From Methanosarcinales archaeon (GTDB lineage Archaea; Halobacteriota; Methanosarcinia; Methanosarcinales; Methanocomedenaceae), in contig DAOWEE010000040.1 of assembly GCA_030638625.1 (NCBI GenBank), positions 1 through 20,860 on the forward strand: 20,860 nucleotides of DNA, in the 5' to 3' direction. Positions 6,452 to 13,974 of this stretch are shown piece by piece (position 1 is the first letter of the stretch; the number at the start of each line of letters is the position of its first letter). The notes below the pieces were generated by a model. That model saw nothing but the letters and a program-made list of their open reading frames with translations. It was not told the DNA's origin and ran no database searches. Both the position numbers and the translations under genes were made by a program.

Positions 6452-8817
6452 GTTTTATCACCCCTGCTGTGGATAAGGTTGTAAACGCCAAAGGCTGCCA
6501 GGCACAACACGGATATTTCACCCAGGGTATCGTAACCCCTGAAATCAACAATTATGACATTGACCACGTTCTTTCCGCCTGCAAGTGTCAGGCTGTTCTC
6601 TATAAAATAATGTGACAGGGATTCAAAGGGAGGTATGATTCCCTGGGTTGCATTTACTATTAATATAAAGACTGTGCTGGCAACCGCTCCAGCGATGATA
6701 AGGTCCCTGACCAGTGTGGTTGTGGGTATGTGTTCTTTGAATTTTTGCGGTATTTTTACAATTACCAGTAGGAAGATAATGGTGGATAGTGTTTCAACAA
6801 GTATCTGCGTCAGTGCCAGGTCAGGGGCTTTTAGGTAAATAAATAACAGGCTTACCAGATAACCGAGTGCGGATAATGCTATGATGGCAGGCAGGTAAGC
6901 AGGCAGTAAGGCGGCTGCAATCCCTGCTATTACCATGAACAGCATTATTAAGACTTCATAGATGGCAATATCGAAATTTAATGACTGCGGGATGATATCG
7001 GCACCCAGCAGGATAATAGGAATTCCTACCAGCATTATCATGGTAAAGATTAGTGCACTCACGTAGGTCTTGATGGTACCTGGCTGGGTGATGGATGATA
7101 TTTTCCTGGCATTGGTCTTGGCATTATTGACCATCTGGTCATAATAATAATTTACGCTGATTTTCGGGTATTTCAAGTTGAACCTGTCCTGCCAGGCGGC
7201 AATTGCATCATATTTTGTGTATATCCCGAATCCAATAATGAAAGTTATGACAGTCATCATCAATGGTGTGGTAAAACCATGCCACATCTTAATATGAAGT
7301 TCAACTTCTTCGAGTAAAATCCCTGCTGTGGTAGGCTCAACGATGTTATGTATCGGTATGGATGGGACAAGTCCGAACAGGACGACCAATGCTGCAAGGA
7401 ATGCTGCAGGAATGAGCATGACTGCAGGGGGGTCGTGGATATGTTCTGGCAGACCTTTGGTCTGCCGCTTGCCGAGGAATATGCCGTCTATTAATTTTAT
7501 TGAATAGGCGAATGTGAGCACACCCCCCATTATAGCAATGGCGGGGATAAGTAGGGTAAAGGGTGAACCCAGGGCTTCTCCCATTTCAAGGGACGATTCA
7601 TAGAACATCTCTTTGCTGAGGAATCCATTGAACGGCGGGAGGCCAGCCATAGCCAGGGCTCCGATGCATGCTATGATGAACGTTAGCGGCATATCTTTTC
7701 TGAGGCCGCCCAGTTTCCTGATGTCCCGGGTGGCGGCTTCGTGCGCAACTATGCCGGCTACAAGGAATAAACAGGCTTTGAAGGTTGCATGGTTCACTAA
7801 GTGGAAGGTGGCCGCAGCTACTCCGATACCGGGCTCGTGGTAGGTGGTGTAACCGTACATTGTCATGACATAGGCAAGCTGGCTGATTGTGGAATATGCA
7901 AGTATGGCTTTGATGTCGGTCTGCCTGAATGCTAAAAACCCGGCTGCGACCATGGTTATCATACCGGTGCCGCTTACAAGAATGAACCAGGCGTCGGTTC
8001 CTGCGAATATTGGATGCATTCGGGCTACGAGATATATTCCGGCCTTTACCATTGTTGCCGAATGTAAAAATGCGCTTACTGGTGTGGGTGCTTCCATGGC
8101 ATTTGGGAGCCAGATATAAAAGGGACCCTGTGCTGATTTGGCGGCTGCGCCTATGAATATGAGCAGAAGGGTTATGAAGAATAGTTCGTGGCCATGTATG
8201 GCCTTTATCATGGAATCATCCTGGAGTATGGTGGGAATGTCAAATGTTCCGGTTATCACCTGGAGTAACAAAAACCCTGCCAGCATCACCAGTCCGCCAA
8301 CGGCTGTGAGCACCAGTGCTTTTGTTGCACCGTAGATAGATTCAGGTTTGTCGTTCCAGTATCCTATTAGTATGAAAGATGTGATACTGGTAAGTTCCCA
8401 GAAGATGAATAACTGGATGGTGTTGGCAGAAAATACCATTCCTATCATGGAACCCATGAAGAGGAGGAGATACTGGTAGTATCTGGGCAGGTCCTCTTTG
8501 GTTGACATGTAGCCGATGGAATACGTCATTATGATGACGCCGATGCCTGATGCCAGGAGTCCGATGAGGATACTTAAACCATCTGCATAAATATTGAACT
8601 TTAGCCCGGCCGTTGGCAGCCACATGATCTCGCCGTAAATTGTTTCCCCATGGATTATTGTTGGTAATATCTTGAGAATCAATAAAACGGTTGCCGTCGC
8701 AACTGCCACTGCATACCAACCTATATGCTGTTTTAGTATTTTTGATACAAAAGGAACTAACAATGCAAATATAAATGGCACAAATATGGCAAGCATGACC
8801 GTGGCTGATGAATCCAT
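6448..8817 (-). CDS. mrpA: Mrp Na+/H+ antiporter subunit A (NuoL-like)
   Basis: The largest subunit, 789 residues, about the size of MrpA in group-1 operons. The first 500 or so residues are NuoL-like: Glu141 in FIFWELTSITS, Lys227 in GAAAKSAQGPFYIWLPNAMEAPTPVSAF, His252 and Lys258 in LHSATMVKAGIYLVARM, and GLPPFNGFLSKEMFYESS. After a loop come extra C-terminal hydrophobic segments (about 600-789) with AGIAAALLPAYLPAIIALSALGYLVSLLFIYLKAPDLALTQILVETLST, the MbhD/MbhE-like extension of MrpA. It heads the operon. No strong ribosome site precedes the ATG at 8817, which fits a short-leader transcript from the TATA-like boxes just upstream. In Methanosarcina acetivorans the homologous complex supports growth on acetate; that is literature knowledge and not shown here. 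Confidence 0.97.
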   Translation of the reverse strand: MDSSATVMLAIFVPFIFALLVPFVSKILKQHIGWYAVAVATATVLLILKILPTIIHGETIYGEIMWLPTAGLKFNIYADGLSILIGLLASGIGVIIMTYSIGYMSTKEDLPRYYQYLLLFMGSMIGMVFSANTIQLFIFWELTSITSFILIGYWNDKPESIYGATKALVLTAVGGLVMLAGFLLLQVITGTFDIPTILQDDSMIKAIHGHELFFITLLLIFIGAAAKSAQGPFYIWLPNAMEAPTPVSAFLHSATMVKAGIYLVARMHPIFAGTDAWFILVSGTGMITMVAAGFLAFRQTDIKAILAYSTISQLAYVMTMYGYTTYHEPGIGVAAATFHLVNHATFKACLFLVAGIVAHEAATRDIRKLGGLRKDMPLTFIIACIGALAMAGLPPFNGFLSKEMFYESSLEMGEALGSPFTLLIPAIAIMGGVLTFAYSIKLIDGIFLGKRQTKGLPEHIHDPPAVMLIPAAFLAALVVLFGLVPSIPIHNIVEPTTAGILLEEVELHIKMWHGFTTPLMMTVITFIIGFGIYTKYDAIAAWQDRFNLKYPKISVNYYYDQMVNNAKTNARKISSITQPGTIKTYVSALIFTMIMLVGIPIILLGADIIPQSLNFDIAIYEVLIMLFMVIAGIAAALLPAYLPAIIALSALGYLVSLLFIYLKAPDLALTQILVETLSTIIFLLVIVKIPQKFKEHIPTTTLVRDLIIAGAVASTVFILIVNATQGIIPPFESLSHYFIENSLTLAGGKNVVNVIIVDFRGYDTLGEISVLCLAAFGVYNLIHSRGDKT

Positions 8818-8847
8818 GCGGATTCAATATTTGCTTAACTATCTTAA

Positions 8848-8875
8848 AGTTATATGTTTTATTTTCAGTTATATG
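8848..8875 (-). promoter_or_regulatory. Probable mrp operon promoter, duplicated TATA-like box
   Basis: Between the DUF166 stop and mrpA, read on the minus strand, CATATAACT occurs twice, at 8875-8867 and 8856-8848, 19 bases apart and within an AT-rich stretch. The second copy is about 35 bases before the mrpA ATG and would give a leader of roughly 10 bases. The first would give a start about 20 bases further out. Either could be the TATA box; both together may give two starts. Confidence 0.45.
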
Positions 8876-8920
8876 ATAGCAATTTAATTTATTAGAAGTT
8901 GAAGTTTCACTCAATTTAGC

Positions 8921-9583
8921 CTAATCTATTGCATCTTCCAATGCCTGCTTATGCAGTTCGGCTGAGCGATGTATCCCGCCCCTGGTCCCCCTGACAGCCC
9001 GGCAGGGGTACTGCTGCACCAAAAGTCCGGCCCTGGCTGGCGCTTCCGAGACAGGCACGCCTTGCAGGTGCTCTGCCATCCACCAGGTGGAGCCGCAGGG
9101 TGCACCCCGGATGACCTTTACTTCACTTATTGTGCCGCCATCCTGGTGTACTTCAAGTTTGGGGCGGCCCAGTACGCTTGCGAACTCATCAAGGGTGGGG
9201 TCGGCATCGTGTCCAATTTCACAGCAAATGTCCTCTACCAGTATGCGAGTGCCGTATGTTTGTGATATCTCATCGAACTCATCAGGGTGGCCGGCTTTTG
9301 CCCAGCCGCCGGGAATGATGATGGCTTTTGCACCTGAGCGGGCAGCGCGCCTGGCTATTTCAGGGGTGATGTCAGGGTTCAGGCTGTAGGTGATGAGCAG
9401 GTCCGAGGACAGGACTGCGGGGTCCAGGTCCAGGTTGTCCACGAAGGGGGCGGGTTCGTCGATGAGATCGGGCAGGGTTGGAGGTATGTCTGCTGAGGTG
9501 ACTTTGAATTCTGTGTGTGCGGCGAGGGTGTCCAGCAGGCGTCTGCCGTACTTGCCGCGGGTCAGGACTCCGATGGTGAGCAT
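8921..9583 (-). CDS. DUF166 family protein (archaeal, function unknown)
   Basis: A 220-residue soluble protein that I recognise as DUF166, a family found mainly in methanogens. It opens with LTIGVLTRGKYGRRLLDTL, like the family N-terminus, then VTSADIPPTLPDLIDEP (about 29-44). The middle has AKAIIIPGGWAKAGHPDEF (about 85-103) and ILVEDICCEIG with Cys120 and Cys121. The C-terminal block VIRGAPCGSTWWMAEHLQG (about 157-175) contains Cys163. The conserved cysteines suggest metal or thiol chemistry, but no reaction is established; some databases carry an old thymidylate synthase label that I would not rely on. The frame is open to an ATG at 9751, but the extra 56 residues (PPPNPYHPQSPN and similar) do not look like protein, so I start at the ATG at 9583. 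No ribosome site is visible there. The last 20 residues are highly charged. Confidence 0.85.
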   Translation of the reverse strand: MLTIGVLTRGKYGRRLLDTLAAHTEFKVTSADIPPTLPDLIDEPAPFVDNLDLDPAVLSSDLLITYSLNPDITPEIARRAARSGAKAIIIPGGWAKAGHPDEFDEISQTYGTRILVEDICCEIGHDADPTLDEFASVLGRPKLEVHQDGGTISEVKVIRGAPCGSTWWMAEHLQGVPVSEAPARAGLLVQQYPCRAVRGTRGGIHRSAELHKQALEDAID

Positions 9584-9819
9584 GATGGGTATATTTGGGG
9601 ATTGAGGGTGATAAGGGTTTGGCGGAGGGAGAAGGGAATCAATAATAATTAACAACAGAGGGGCCTCAATGGATGTGATTCCTGCGCCCCTCCTGCACTG
9701 GTGCCTGTGTGCGGTTGGTGATACGTTGGATGTTTTGTTGGGTATTTGCATTCAGCTGTTGTGCCAGTGGAGTGCCGCCATGGCTGTTGAAATATATAAT
9801 CTTGCTGGCCAGGGCAAGA
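9584..9819. other. Intergenic region, no gene seen
   Basis: This 236-bp stretch lies between the HNH gene and the DUF166 gene. A minus-strand frame runs through part of it, but its composition does not look coding. There is a TATA-like run (AAATATATAATC, about 9788-9799). Read on the minus strand it could drive the DUF166 gene with a long leader. No terminator or repeat is evident. Confidence 0.4.
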
Positions 9820-10239
9820 CTATCTTCCATGCACCTTTTCGTGACATTCCACACACAATGCAGTAAGGTTAGCCGCCTTATTCCTGCCACCCTTGAATCT
9901 TGAATTCTTGTGATGTACTTCATCAGCGGGTCGACCGCACATGGTACACACAAATCCATCCCGCGCCATAGTCCTCTGCCTCTGCACATGGGACAGCGGT
10001 CCGGTAGGTGCCCCACCCACAAATGGCCAGCGCTCAAGCAGGTCAATCCAGTTGTCCAGCGCTTTCTCCTGCCCCCGGTCAGTGATGCCCCGGCGCTGGC
10101 ATTGGTCAACGAACCCCAGCAATTCGTGATAGCCCTGGTACCCGGCGGCAAGTTCTGCTTTCTTGCACTGGAACAGGCGGATTAGACGCTGAATGCTAGC
10201 GCGATGTTTCATGCTTTTTTTCAAGTCAGTATCCTTCAT
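9820..10239 (-). CDS. HNH endonuclease family protein
   Basis: A 139-residue protein with a C-terminal HNH/treble-clef nuclease motif. It shows CTMC (Cys98, Cys101), the catalytic pair VHH (109-110), NLT with Asn124, then CVECHEKVHG (Cys129, Cys132, His133). The four cysteines would hold a structural zinc and the histidines and Asn the catalytic metal. The N-terminal 95 residues are basic and mostly helical with no domain I can name. The ATG at 10239 is my start; the frame extends to a TTG at 10293, and another ATG lies at 10212. It is not embedded in recognisable phage genes, an intron or a restriction system. Possible roles include a stand-alone HNH nuclease, a degenerate homing endonuclease, or a defence nuclease. 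It reads away from the adjacent phosphoribosyltransferase, sharing a 95-bp divergent promoter region. Confidence 0.85.
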   Translation of the reverse strand: MKDTDLKKSMKHRASIQRLIRLFQCKKAELAAGYQGYHELLGFVDQCQRRGITDRGQEKALDNWIDLLERWPFVGGAPTGPLSHVQRQRTMARDGFVCTMCGRPADEVHHKNSRFKGGRNKAANLTALCVECHEKVHGR

Positions 10240-10302
10240 TCCAGACTTAAAAGGTCGAGTGAAACATAAAAATGTTATCCAATATCCCGCCAATTCAGAA
10301 AA

Positions 10303-10318
10303 GGTAAATTAAATAAAA
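10303..10318 (+). promoter_or_regulatory. TATA-like box of the phosphoribosyltransferase gene (leaderless)
   Basis: The AT-rich box GGTAAATTAAATAAAA is centred about 25 bases before the ATG at 10335. The transcript would therefore begin at or very near the start codon. There is no Shine-Dalgarno sequence before this ATG, which fits a leaderless mRNA. Confidence 0.5.
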
Positions 10319-10334
10319 TCAATAGTTCTTAACT

Positions 10335-11030
10335 ATGGGGAACTTTACGGGTTCGGATTATACGAAAAATGAAAATTTCCGCTGCCAATTGATATCCTGG
10401 AATGAGGGCGCCAGGATGTCTCGTGACCTTGCACGCAAGGTACATGCCTCAGGATTTGAGCCTGACATTATTATCGCAATCGGCAGGGGGGGTTATGTGC
10501 CTGCCCGGGTGGTATGTGATTACCTGCTTTTCCGGGACCTGACCACCATAAAAATGGAGCACTGGGGCGTAGCAGCCACCATTGATGAACAGGCCCATAT
10601 TCGGTTCGGCCTGTCCACCGATATATCCAATATGCGGGTGCTGCTGGTGGACGATATCACCGATACCGGTGATACATTGCAAGTCGCCCTTGAATACCTC
10701 AGAAACTGTGGACCGACTGAAGTGCGCACGGCCGTGATGCAGCATAAGACCTGCTCATCCTACGTGCCTGACTACTATGCACACAGGATAGTGAAATGGC
10801 GCTGGGTCATCTATCCCTGGGCTGTGTTCGAGGACCTGTCAGGGTTCATTAAAAGGATAGCAGGTAAAGAATGGCAGCCGGTAGAAGAAATACAACAACG
10901 GTTGTTGCAGGATTTCCAGCTCTCAATGGCCGTTGCGAAACTGGAAAGTATCCTTGAAGATATGAAAATACAGGGAATGATTGATAAAAGTGACAAACAC
11001 GGGCGAGTTGTCTACAGGAATGCAGATTGA
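10335..11030 (+). CDS. Phosphoribosyltransferase with C-terminal winged-helix-like tail
   Basis: A 231-residue type I phosphoribosyltransferase. The N-terminal hood and first strand are FRCQLISWNE...PDIIIAIGRGGYVPARVVCDYL, and the PRPP-binding loop is VLLVDDITDTGDTL at 102-115, with the adjacent acidic pair intact. This resembles archaeal hypoxanthine/xanthine-guanine-like enzymes that transfer ribose 5-phosphate to a purine base, but the base cannot be named from sequence. Residues about 180-231 (VEEIQQRLLQDFQLSMAVAKLESILEDMKIQGMIDKSD...) look like a small winged-helix DNA-binding domain, so the protein may be, or have become, a regulator as well as an enzyme. The ATG at 10335 has a TATA-like box about 25 bases upstream and no ribosome site. 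It converges with ilvE, whose stop lies 12 bp away. Confidence 0.9.
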   Translation: MGNFTGSDYTKNENFRCQLISWNEGARMSRDLARKVHASGFEPDIIIAIGRGGYVPARVVCDYLLFRDLTTIKMEHWGVAATIDEQAHIRFGLSTDISNMRVLLVDDITDTGDTLQVALEYLRNCGPTEVRTAVMQHKTCSSYVPDYYAHRIVKWRWVIYPWAVFEDLSGFIKRIAGKEWQPVEEIQQRLLQDFQLSMAVAKLESILEDMKIQGMIDKSDKHGRVVYRNAD

Positions 11031-11042
11031 TACTGCCCGCCC

Positions 11043-12110
11043 TTAAGGAATTTTATATATCCAGCCATTAGTATCAGGTATTTCACCGTACTGGATGCCA
11101 GTTATCTCATTATACAGCCGGTTTGCGATTGGACCGACCTCACCGTCATTAATATTGATATTGGTGTCCTTGTACTGAATCTCGCCCACAGGGGATATGA
11201 CGGCTGCGGTACCTGTACCGAATACCTCTTGAAGACGCCCCTGTTTGTTGGCCTCTATGACCTCGTCTATGGAGATGCGTTTCTCCTGCACGTCCATGCC
11301 CCACGATTTCGTAAGCTGGAGTGCAGTCTCCCTGGTAATGCCAGGTAAGATAGAGCCTTCCAGGGGCGGTGTTATCACAACATCATCAATTACAAAGAAG
11401 ATATTCATAGTGCCCACTTCATCGATGTACTTGTGCTGCTCGCCGTCCAGCCAGAGTACCTGGGTAAAACCTTTTTCCTGCGCTATCTTTGCAGGCAGCA
11501 GGCTGGCTGCATAGTTGCCAGCGGTCTTGGCCTCGCCTACACCACCCTTTACCGCCCTGACATACTCATCAGGAACCAGCAGGCTGACTGGATTGAAACC
11601 TTCCTTGTAATATGCGCCAACCGGGGAGAGGATTATCATGAAGCGATATGTGCTGGATGGATGAACACCAAGGAAATTTTCAGTGCCAAAGATAAAGGGG
11701 CGGATGTATAGGGAATAGCCCTTTGAGGTGGGTATCCAGTCCCTGTCCTGTTTAATCAGTTCGGTCATGGCATCCATGAACATATCCAGGTCAATCTCGG
11801 GGATACACATTCTCACGTCAGACCGATTCATACGTTCCAGGTTTTTCTCGGGACGGAATATGTTAATGCTGCCGTCTTTGGTATGGAAGGCTTTGAGTCC
11901 TTCAAATACTGCCTGGGCATAGTGCAGTGTGCACATAGCAGGTTCGAACTCTATCTTTCCATAGGGTTCTATCCTGGGATTGACCCATTTGCCGTTCTCA
12001 TAATCCATACTGAACATATGGTCTGTAAAAACTTCACCAAAGCCCAGTGTGTCAAAGTTAACCTCAGATATGTGGCTGTTTTGGGTTTTTGTGATTTTGA
12101 TGCCTGACAT
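11043..12110 (-). CDS. ilvE: Branched-chain amino acid aminotransferase
   Basis: A 355-residue fold-type IV PLP enzyme that transfers the amino group between glutamate and the 2-oxo acids of leucine, isoleucine and valine. Seen: AMCTLHYAQAVFEGLKAF (about 58-75), IRPFIFGTENFLGV (136-149), the PLP lysine Lys195 in GEAKTAGNYAASLLPA, YIDEVGTMNIFFV with the PLP-ring-binding Glu, and EVFGTGTAAVISPVGEI near the C-terminus. This is the eukaryote/Bacillus-type (about 355 residues) BCAT and not the shorter E. coli type. The ATG at 12110 is the first good start; there is no clear ribosome site, so a leaderless or short-leader transcript is likely. It reads away from lysA across a 273-bp region with possible regulatory repeats. 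Confidence 0.96.
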   Translation of the reverse strand: MSGIKITKTQNSHISEVNFDTLGFGEVFTDHMFSMDYENGKWVNPRIEPYGKIEFEPAMCTLHYAQAVFEGLKAFHTKDGSINIFRPEKNLERMNRSDVRMCIPEIDLDMFMDAMTELIKQDRDWIPTSKGYSLYIRPFIFGTENFLGVHPSSTYRFMIILSPVGAYYKEGFNPVSLLVPDEYVRAVKGGVGEAKTAGNYAASLLPAKIAQEKGFTQVLWLDGEQHKYIDEVGTMNIFFVIDDVVITPPLEGSILPGITRETALQLTKSWGMDVQEKRISIDEVIEANKQGRLQEVFGTGTAAVISPVGEIQYKDTNININDGEVGPIANRLYNEITGIQYGEIPDTNGWIYKIP

Positions 12111-12136
12111 GATTTTTGCCCTGGTAATGTTGAATG

Positions 12137-12159
12137 TTACCGATACCCTATTACCGATA
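12137..12159 (-). promoter_or_regulatory. Direct repeat TATCGGTAA x2 upstream of ilvE
   Basis: On the minus strand TATCGGTAA occurs at 12159-12151 and again at 12145-12137, exactly 14 bases apart. A partial third GGTAA, inverted, lies at 12123-12127. The pair is 27-50 bases upstream of the ilvE ATG, where a promoter and operator would sit. It could be a repressor or activator site; no regulator is identified. Confidence 0.4.
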
Positions 12160-12234
12160 AACCATAATAAAGATAATGGATGGGGTGGTTATGGTAAAAC
12201 AATGACTGTCAAGTGTATTATAGGATCGGCCGTT

Positions 12235-12271
12235 CTCAAGAAAATCCTCCCTTCGGTCGGATTAACTTGAG
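12235..12271. other. Hairpin in the ilvE-lysA intergenic region
   Basis: CTCAAG (12235-12240) pairs with CTTGAG (12266-12271). Inside an AA/AA internal loop, AATCC pairs with GGATT, around a loop containing CTTCGG. No T-run follows on either strand, so it is not a typical terminator. It lies about 113 bases before lysA and 125 before ilvE and could be part of a 5' leader of either gene, or a protein-binding palindrome. Confidence 0.45.
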
Positions 12272-12372
12272 TGCATAAAGTTATACATTATGTACTAGAG
12301 AAACTTAAAATCTGAAAAGACTTTTATCACATTATCTTCAATAACCGTCAATTAAATTTTAAACAAATCATA

Positions 12373-12377
12373 GAGGG
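12373..12377 (+). promoter_or_regulatory. Ribosome binding site of lysA
   Basis: GAGGG lies six bases before the ATG at 12384. It supports that start and shows that lysA has a transcribed leader, unlike the leaderless-looking phosphoribosyltransferase gene upstream. Confidence 0.7.
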
Positions 12378-12383
12378 AATTCC

Positions 12384-13664
12384 ATGTTTACCATAAAAAA
12401 CCATCTTGAAAAGCGTGACAGTCACCTCACCATCGGAGGGGTTGATACTGTTGACCTCGTAGAAAAGTACGGGACGCCGCTGTATGTAACGAACGAACAG
12501 CGTGTCAGGGATAACTTCCGGCGCTACAGTGAAGCATTTCCTGATGCAGATATGTACTATGCCGCTAAGGCCAACGGAAACTTCACCATCATGCGGATTC
12601 TGGCACAGGAAGGTGCTGGTGCTGACGTGTTCGGGGATGGCGAACTTTATATGGCACTGCTTGCAGGTATCCCAAAAGAGAAGATACTCTTCAATGGCAA
12701 CTCCAAGACTGACAGGGAACTGGAAATGGCAGTTGAGACCGGAGTCAGGGTTTCAGTGGATTCCCTTGACGAATTGAATACCTTAAGCCGCATTGCCAAA
12801 TCGCAGAACAGGACCATAAATATCGCCTTCAGGGTAAATCCTGATGTATCCCCTGATACCCATCCCAAGATAAGTACCGGACTTAAAACATCCAAGTTCG
12901 GAATACCACACCAGGAAGTAGTAGAAGCATACAAGGAAGCAGTAGAACTGGAAGGTGTTAATCCCATAGGTATGCACTGTCATATTGGCAGCCAGATACT
13001 GGATACGTCACCCTTTGACGAGGCTGTCAATCGTATGATGGATCTGGTCGAGCAAGTGAAAAGGCTGGGCGTGGAATTGGAGTTCCTGGATATTGGGTCG
13101 GGCCTGGGAATACCTTACAAAAAAGGTGAACTTGCACCTACACCAAAGGACCTGGCAGATGTGGTACTCCCCATCTTTGAGAAGCGCTCAAAGGCCATTG
13201 GCGTGAACCTTAAACTGATAATCGAACCCGGTAGGTACATTATGGGAGATACTACTGTACTGCTGACCACTGTCAATACCATGAAACATGCTGCCAAAAA
13301 ATTCGTAGGCGTGGATGCCGGGTTTAACCTGTTGATAAGACCTGCTATGTACGATAGTTATCATCATGTAGTGGTGGCCAATAAGGTGGATGCCCAGATT
13401 TCAAGTCTGTACACTGTGGTCGGCCCCATATGCGAGACTGGCGATATCCTGGCACATGATAGGGAACTGCCTGAGGTTGAGAAGAATGATATCATAGCCA
13501 TATTTGATGCCGGTGCCTATGGGTTTAGCATGAGTAGCCAGTATAATGGGCGGCCCAGGTGTGCCGAATTGCTGGTCAATGACGGTCAGGTGGATATTAT
13601 AAGAAAGGCTGAAACCTATGATGACCTGTTGGCAAACCAGCTTGTTCCTACACGGTTCCTTTAA
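12384..13664 (+). CDS. lysA: Diaminopimelate decarboxylase
   Basis: A 426-residue fold-type III PLP enzyme that decarboxylates meso-diaminopimelate to L-lysine, the last step of the DAP pathway. The PLP lysine is Lys62 in YYAAKANGNF. MHCHIGSQI (His200), the glycine loop DIGSGLGIPY (236-245), EPGRYI (281-286), the active-site CETGDIL (350-356) from the partner subunit, and GAYGFSMSSQYNGRPR (377-392) are all intact. Length is typical of archaeal LysA. The start is supported by GAGGG six bases upstream. It appears to be a single-gene unit: it diverges from ilvE, and its stop is 139 bp before the ferredoxin gene with an AT-rich gap in between. Other lysine-pathway genes are not in the window. Confidence 0.97.
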   Translation: MFTIKNHLEKRDSHLTIGGVDTVDLVEKYGTPLYVTNEQRVRDNFRRYSEAFPDADMYYAAKANGNFTIMRILAQEGAGADVFGDGELYMALLAGIPKEKILFNGNSKTDRELEMAVETGVRVSVDSLDELNTLSRIAKSQNRTINIAFRVNPDVSPDTHPKISTGLKTSKFGIPHQEVVEAYKEAVELEGVNPIGMHCHIGSQILDTSPFDEAVNRMMDLVEQVKRLGVELEFLDIGSGLGIPYKKGELAPTPKDLADVVLPIFEKRSKAIGVNLKLIIEPGRYIMGDTTVLLTTVNTMKHAAKKFVGVDAGFNLLIRPAMYDSYHHVVVANKVDAQISSLYTVVGPICETGDILAHDRELPEVEKNDIIAIFDAGAYGFSMSSQYNGRPRCAELLVNDGQVDIIRKAETYDDLLANQLVPTRFL

Positions 13665-13713
13665 GTAGGTAGCAGGTGGTTTATTGCTCGGTCGATTTCA
13701 TGAACATTACGAG

Positions 13714-13730
13714 ATTACGACAAATTTAAA
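13714..13730 (+). promoter_or_regulatory. Possible promoter of the ferredoxin-ggr-aldolase operon
   Basis: The gap 13665-13803 carries no gene. The AT-rich run ACAAATTTAAATG around 13719-13731 is the best TATA-like candidate and would give a leader of roughly 50 bases before the ferredoxin TTG. A second AT-rich run (TTTAATTACAAAATC, about 13767-13781) is an alternative with a shorter leader. Confidence 0.3.
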
Positions 13731-13803
13731 TGTCTGAAAAGGAATTGTGGTTAGCACATTTAGGGGTTTAATTACAAAATCACATGTATTGGAGAGATAA
13801 TTT

Positions 13804-13974
13804 TTGACAGTAAGTGTAGACAAATCAAAATGTGGGTATTGTGGTGCATGTGTCAGTGTGTGCCCTTCAGGTGCCCTAGAATTAATGGAAACCTGGATAG
13901 AAGTAGACAAAATATGTAATAATTGCGGGATATGCGTAAAGATATGTCCTGTGAGGGCACTGGAGGTATCCTGA
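13804..13974 (+). CDS. 2x[4Fe-4S] ferredoxin, 56 residues
   Basis: A small ferredoxin that is easy to miss. It starts at TTG 13804, with GGAGAG seven bases upstream, and ends at the TGA at 13972-13974. The first cluster motif is Cys10, Cys13, Cys16, Cys20-Pro; the second is Cys38, Cys41, Cys44, Cys48-Pro. Each is a full CxxCxxCxxxCP set, so the protein carries two low-potential [4Fe-4S] clusters. Its stop shares one base with the ATG of the geranylgeranyl reductase gene (TGATG). In Methanosarcina acetivorans a ferredoxin encoded beside the geranylgeranyl reductase gene is the electron donor needed for full saturation of archaeal lipids. The same job is very likely here. No ATG start fits, so the TTG is well supported. 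Confidence 0.93.
   Translation: MTVSVDKSKCGYCGACVSVCPSGALELMETWIEVDKICNNCGICVKICPVRALEVS

Noticed and set aside
9584..9751. N-terminal extension of the DUF166 protein to an ATG at 9751
   Set aside because: The 56 extra residues are Pro- and Asn-rich and unlike the family start. The ATG at 9583 gives LTIGVLTRGKYG as in other members.
12235..12271. Lysine riboswitch or intrinsic terminator in front of lysA
   Set aside because: The hairpin is far too small for the lysine riboswitch, which is a bacterial element, and no T-run follows it.
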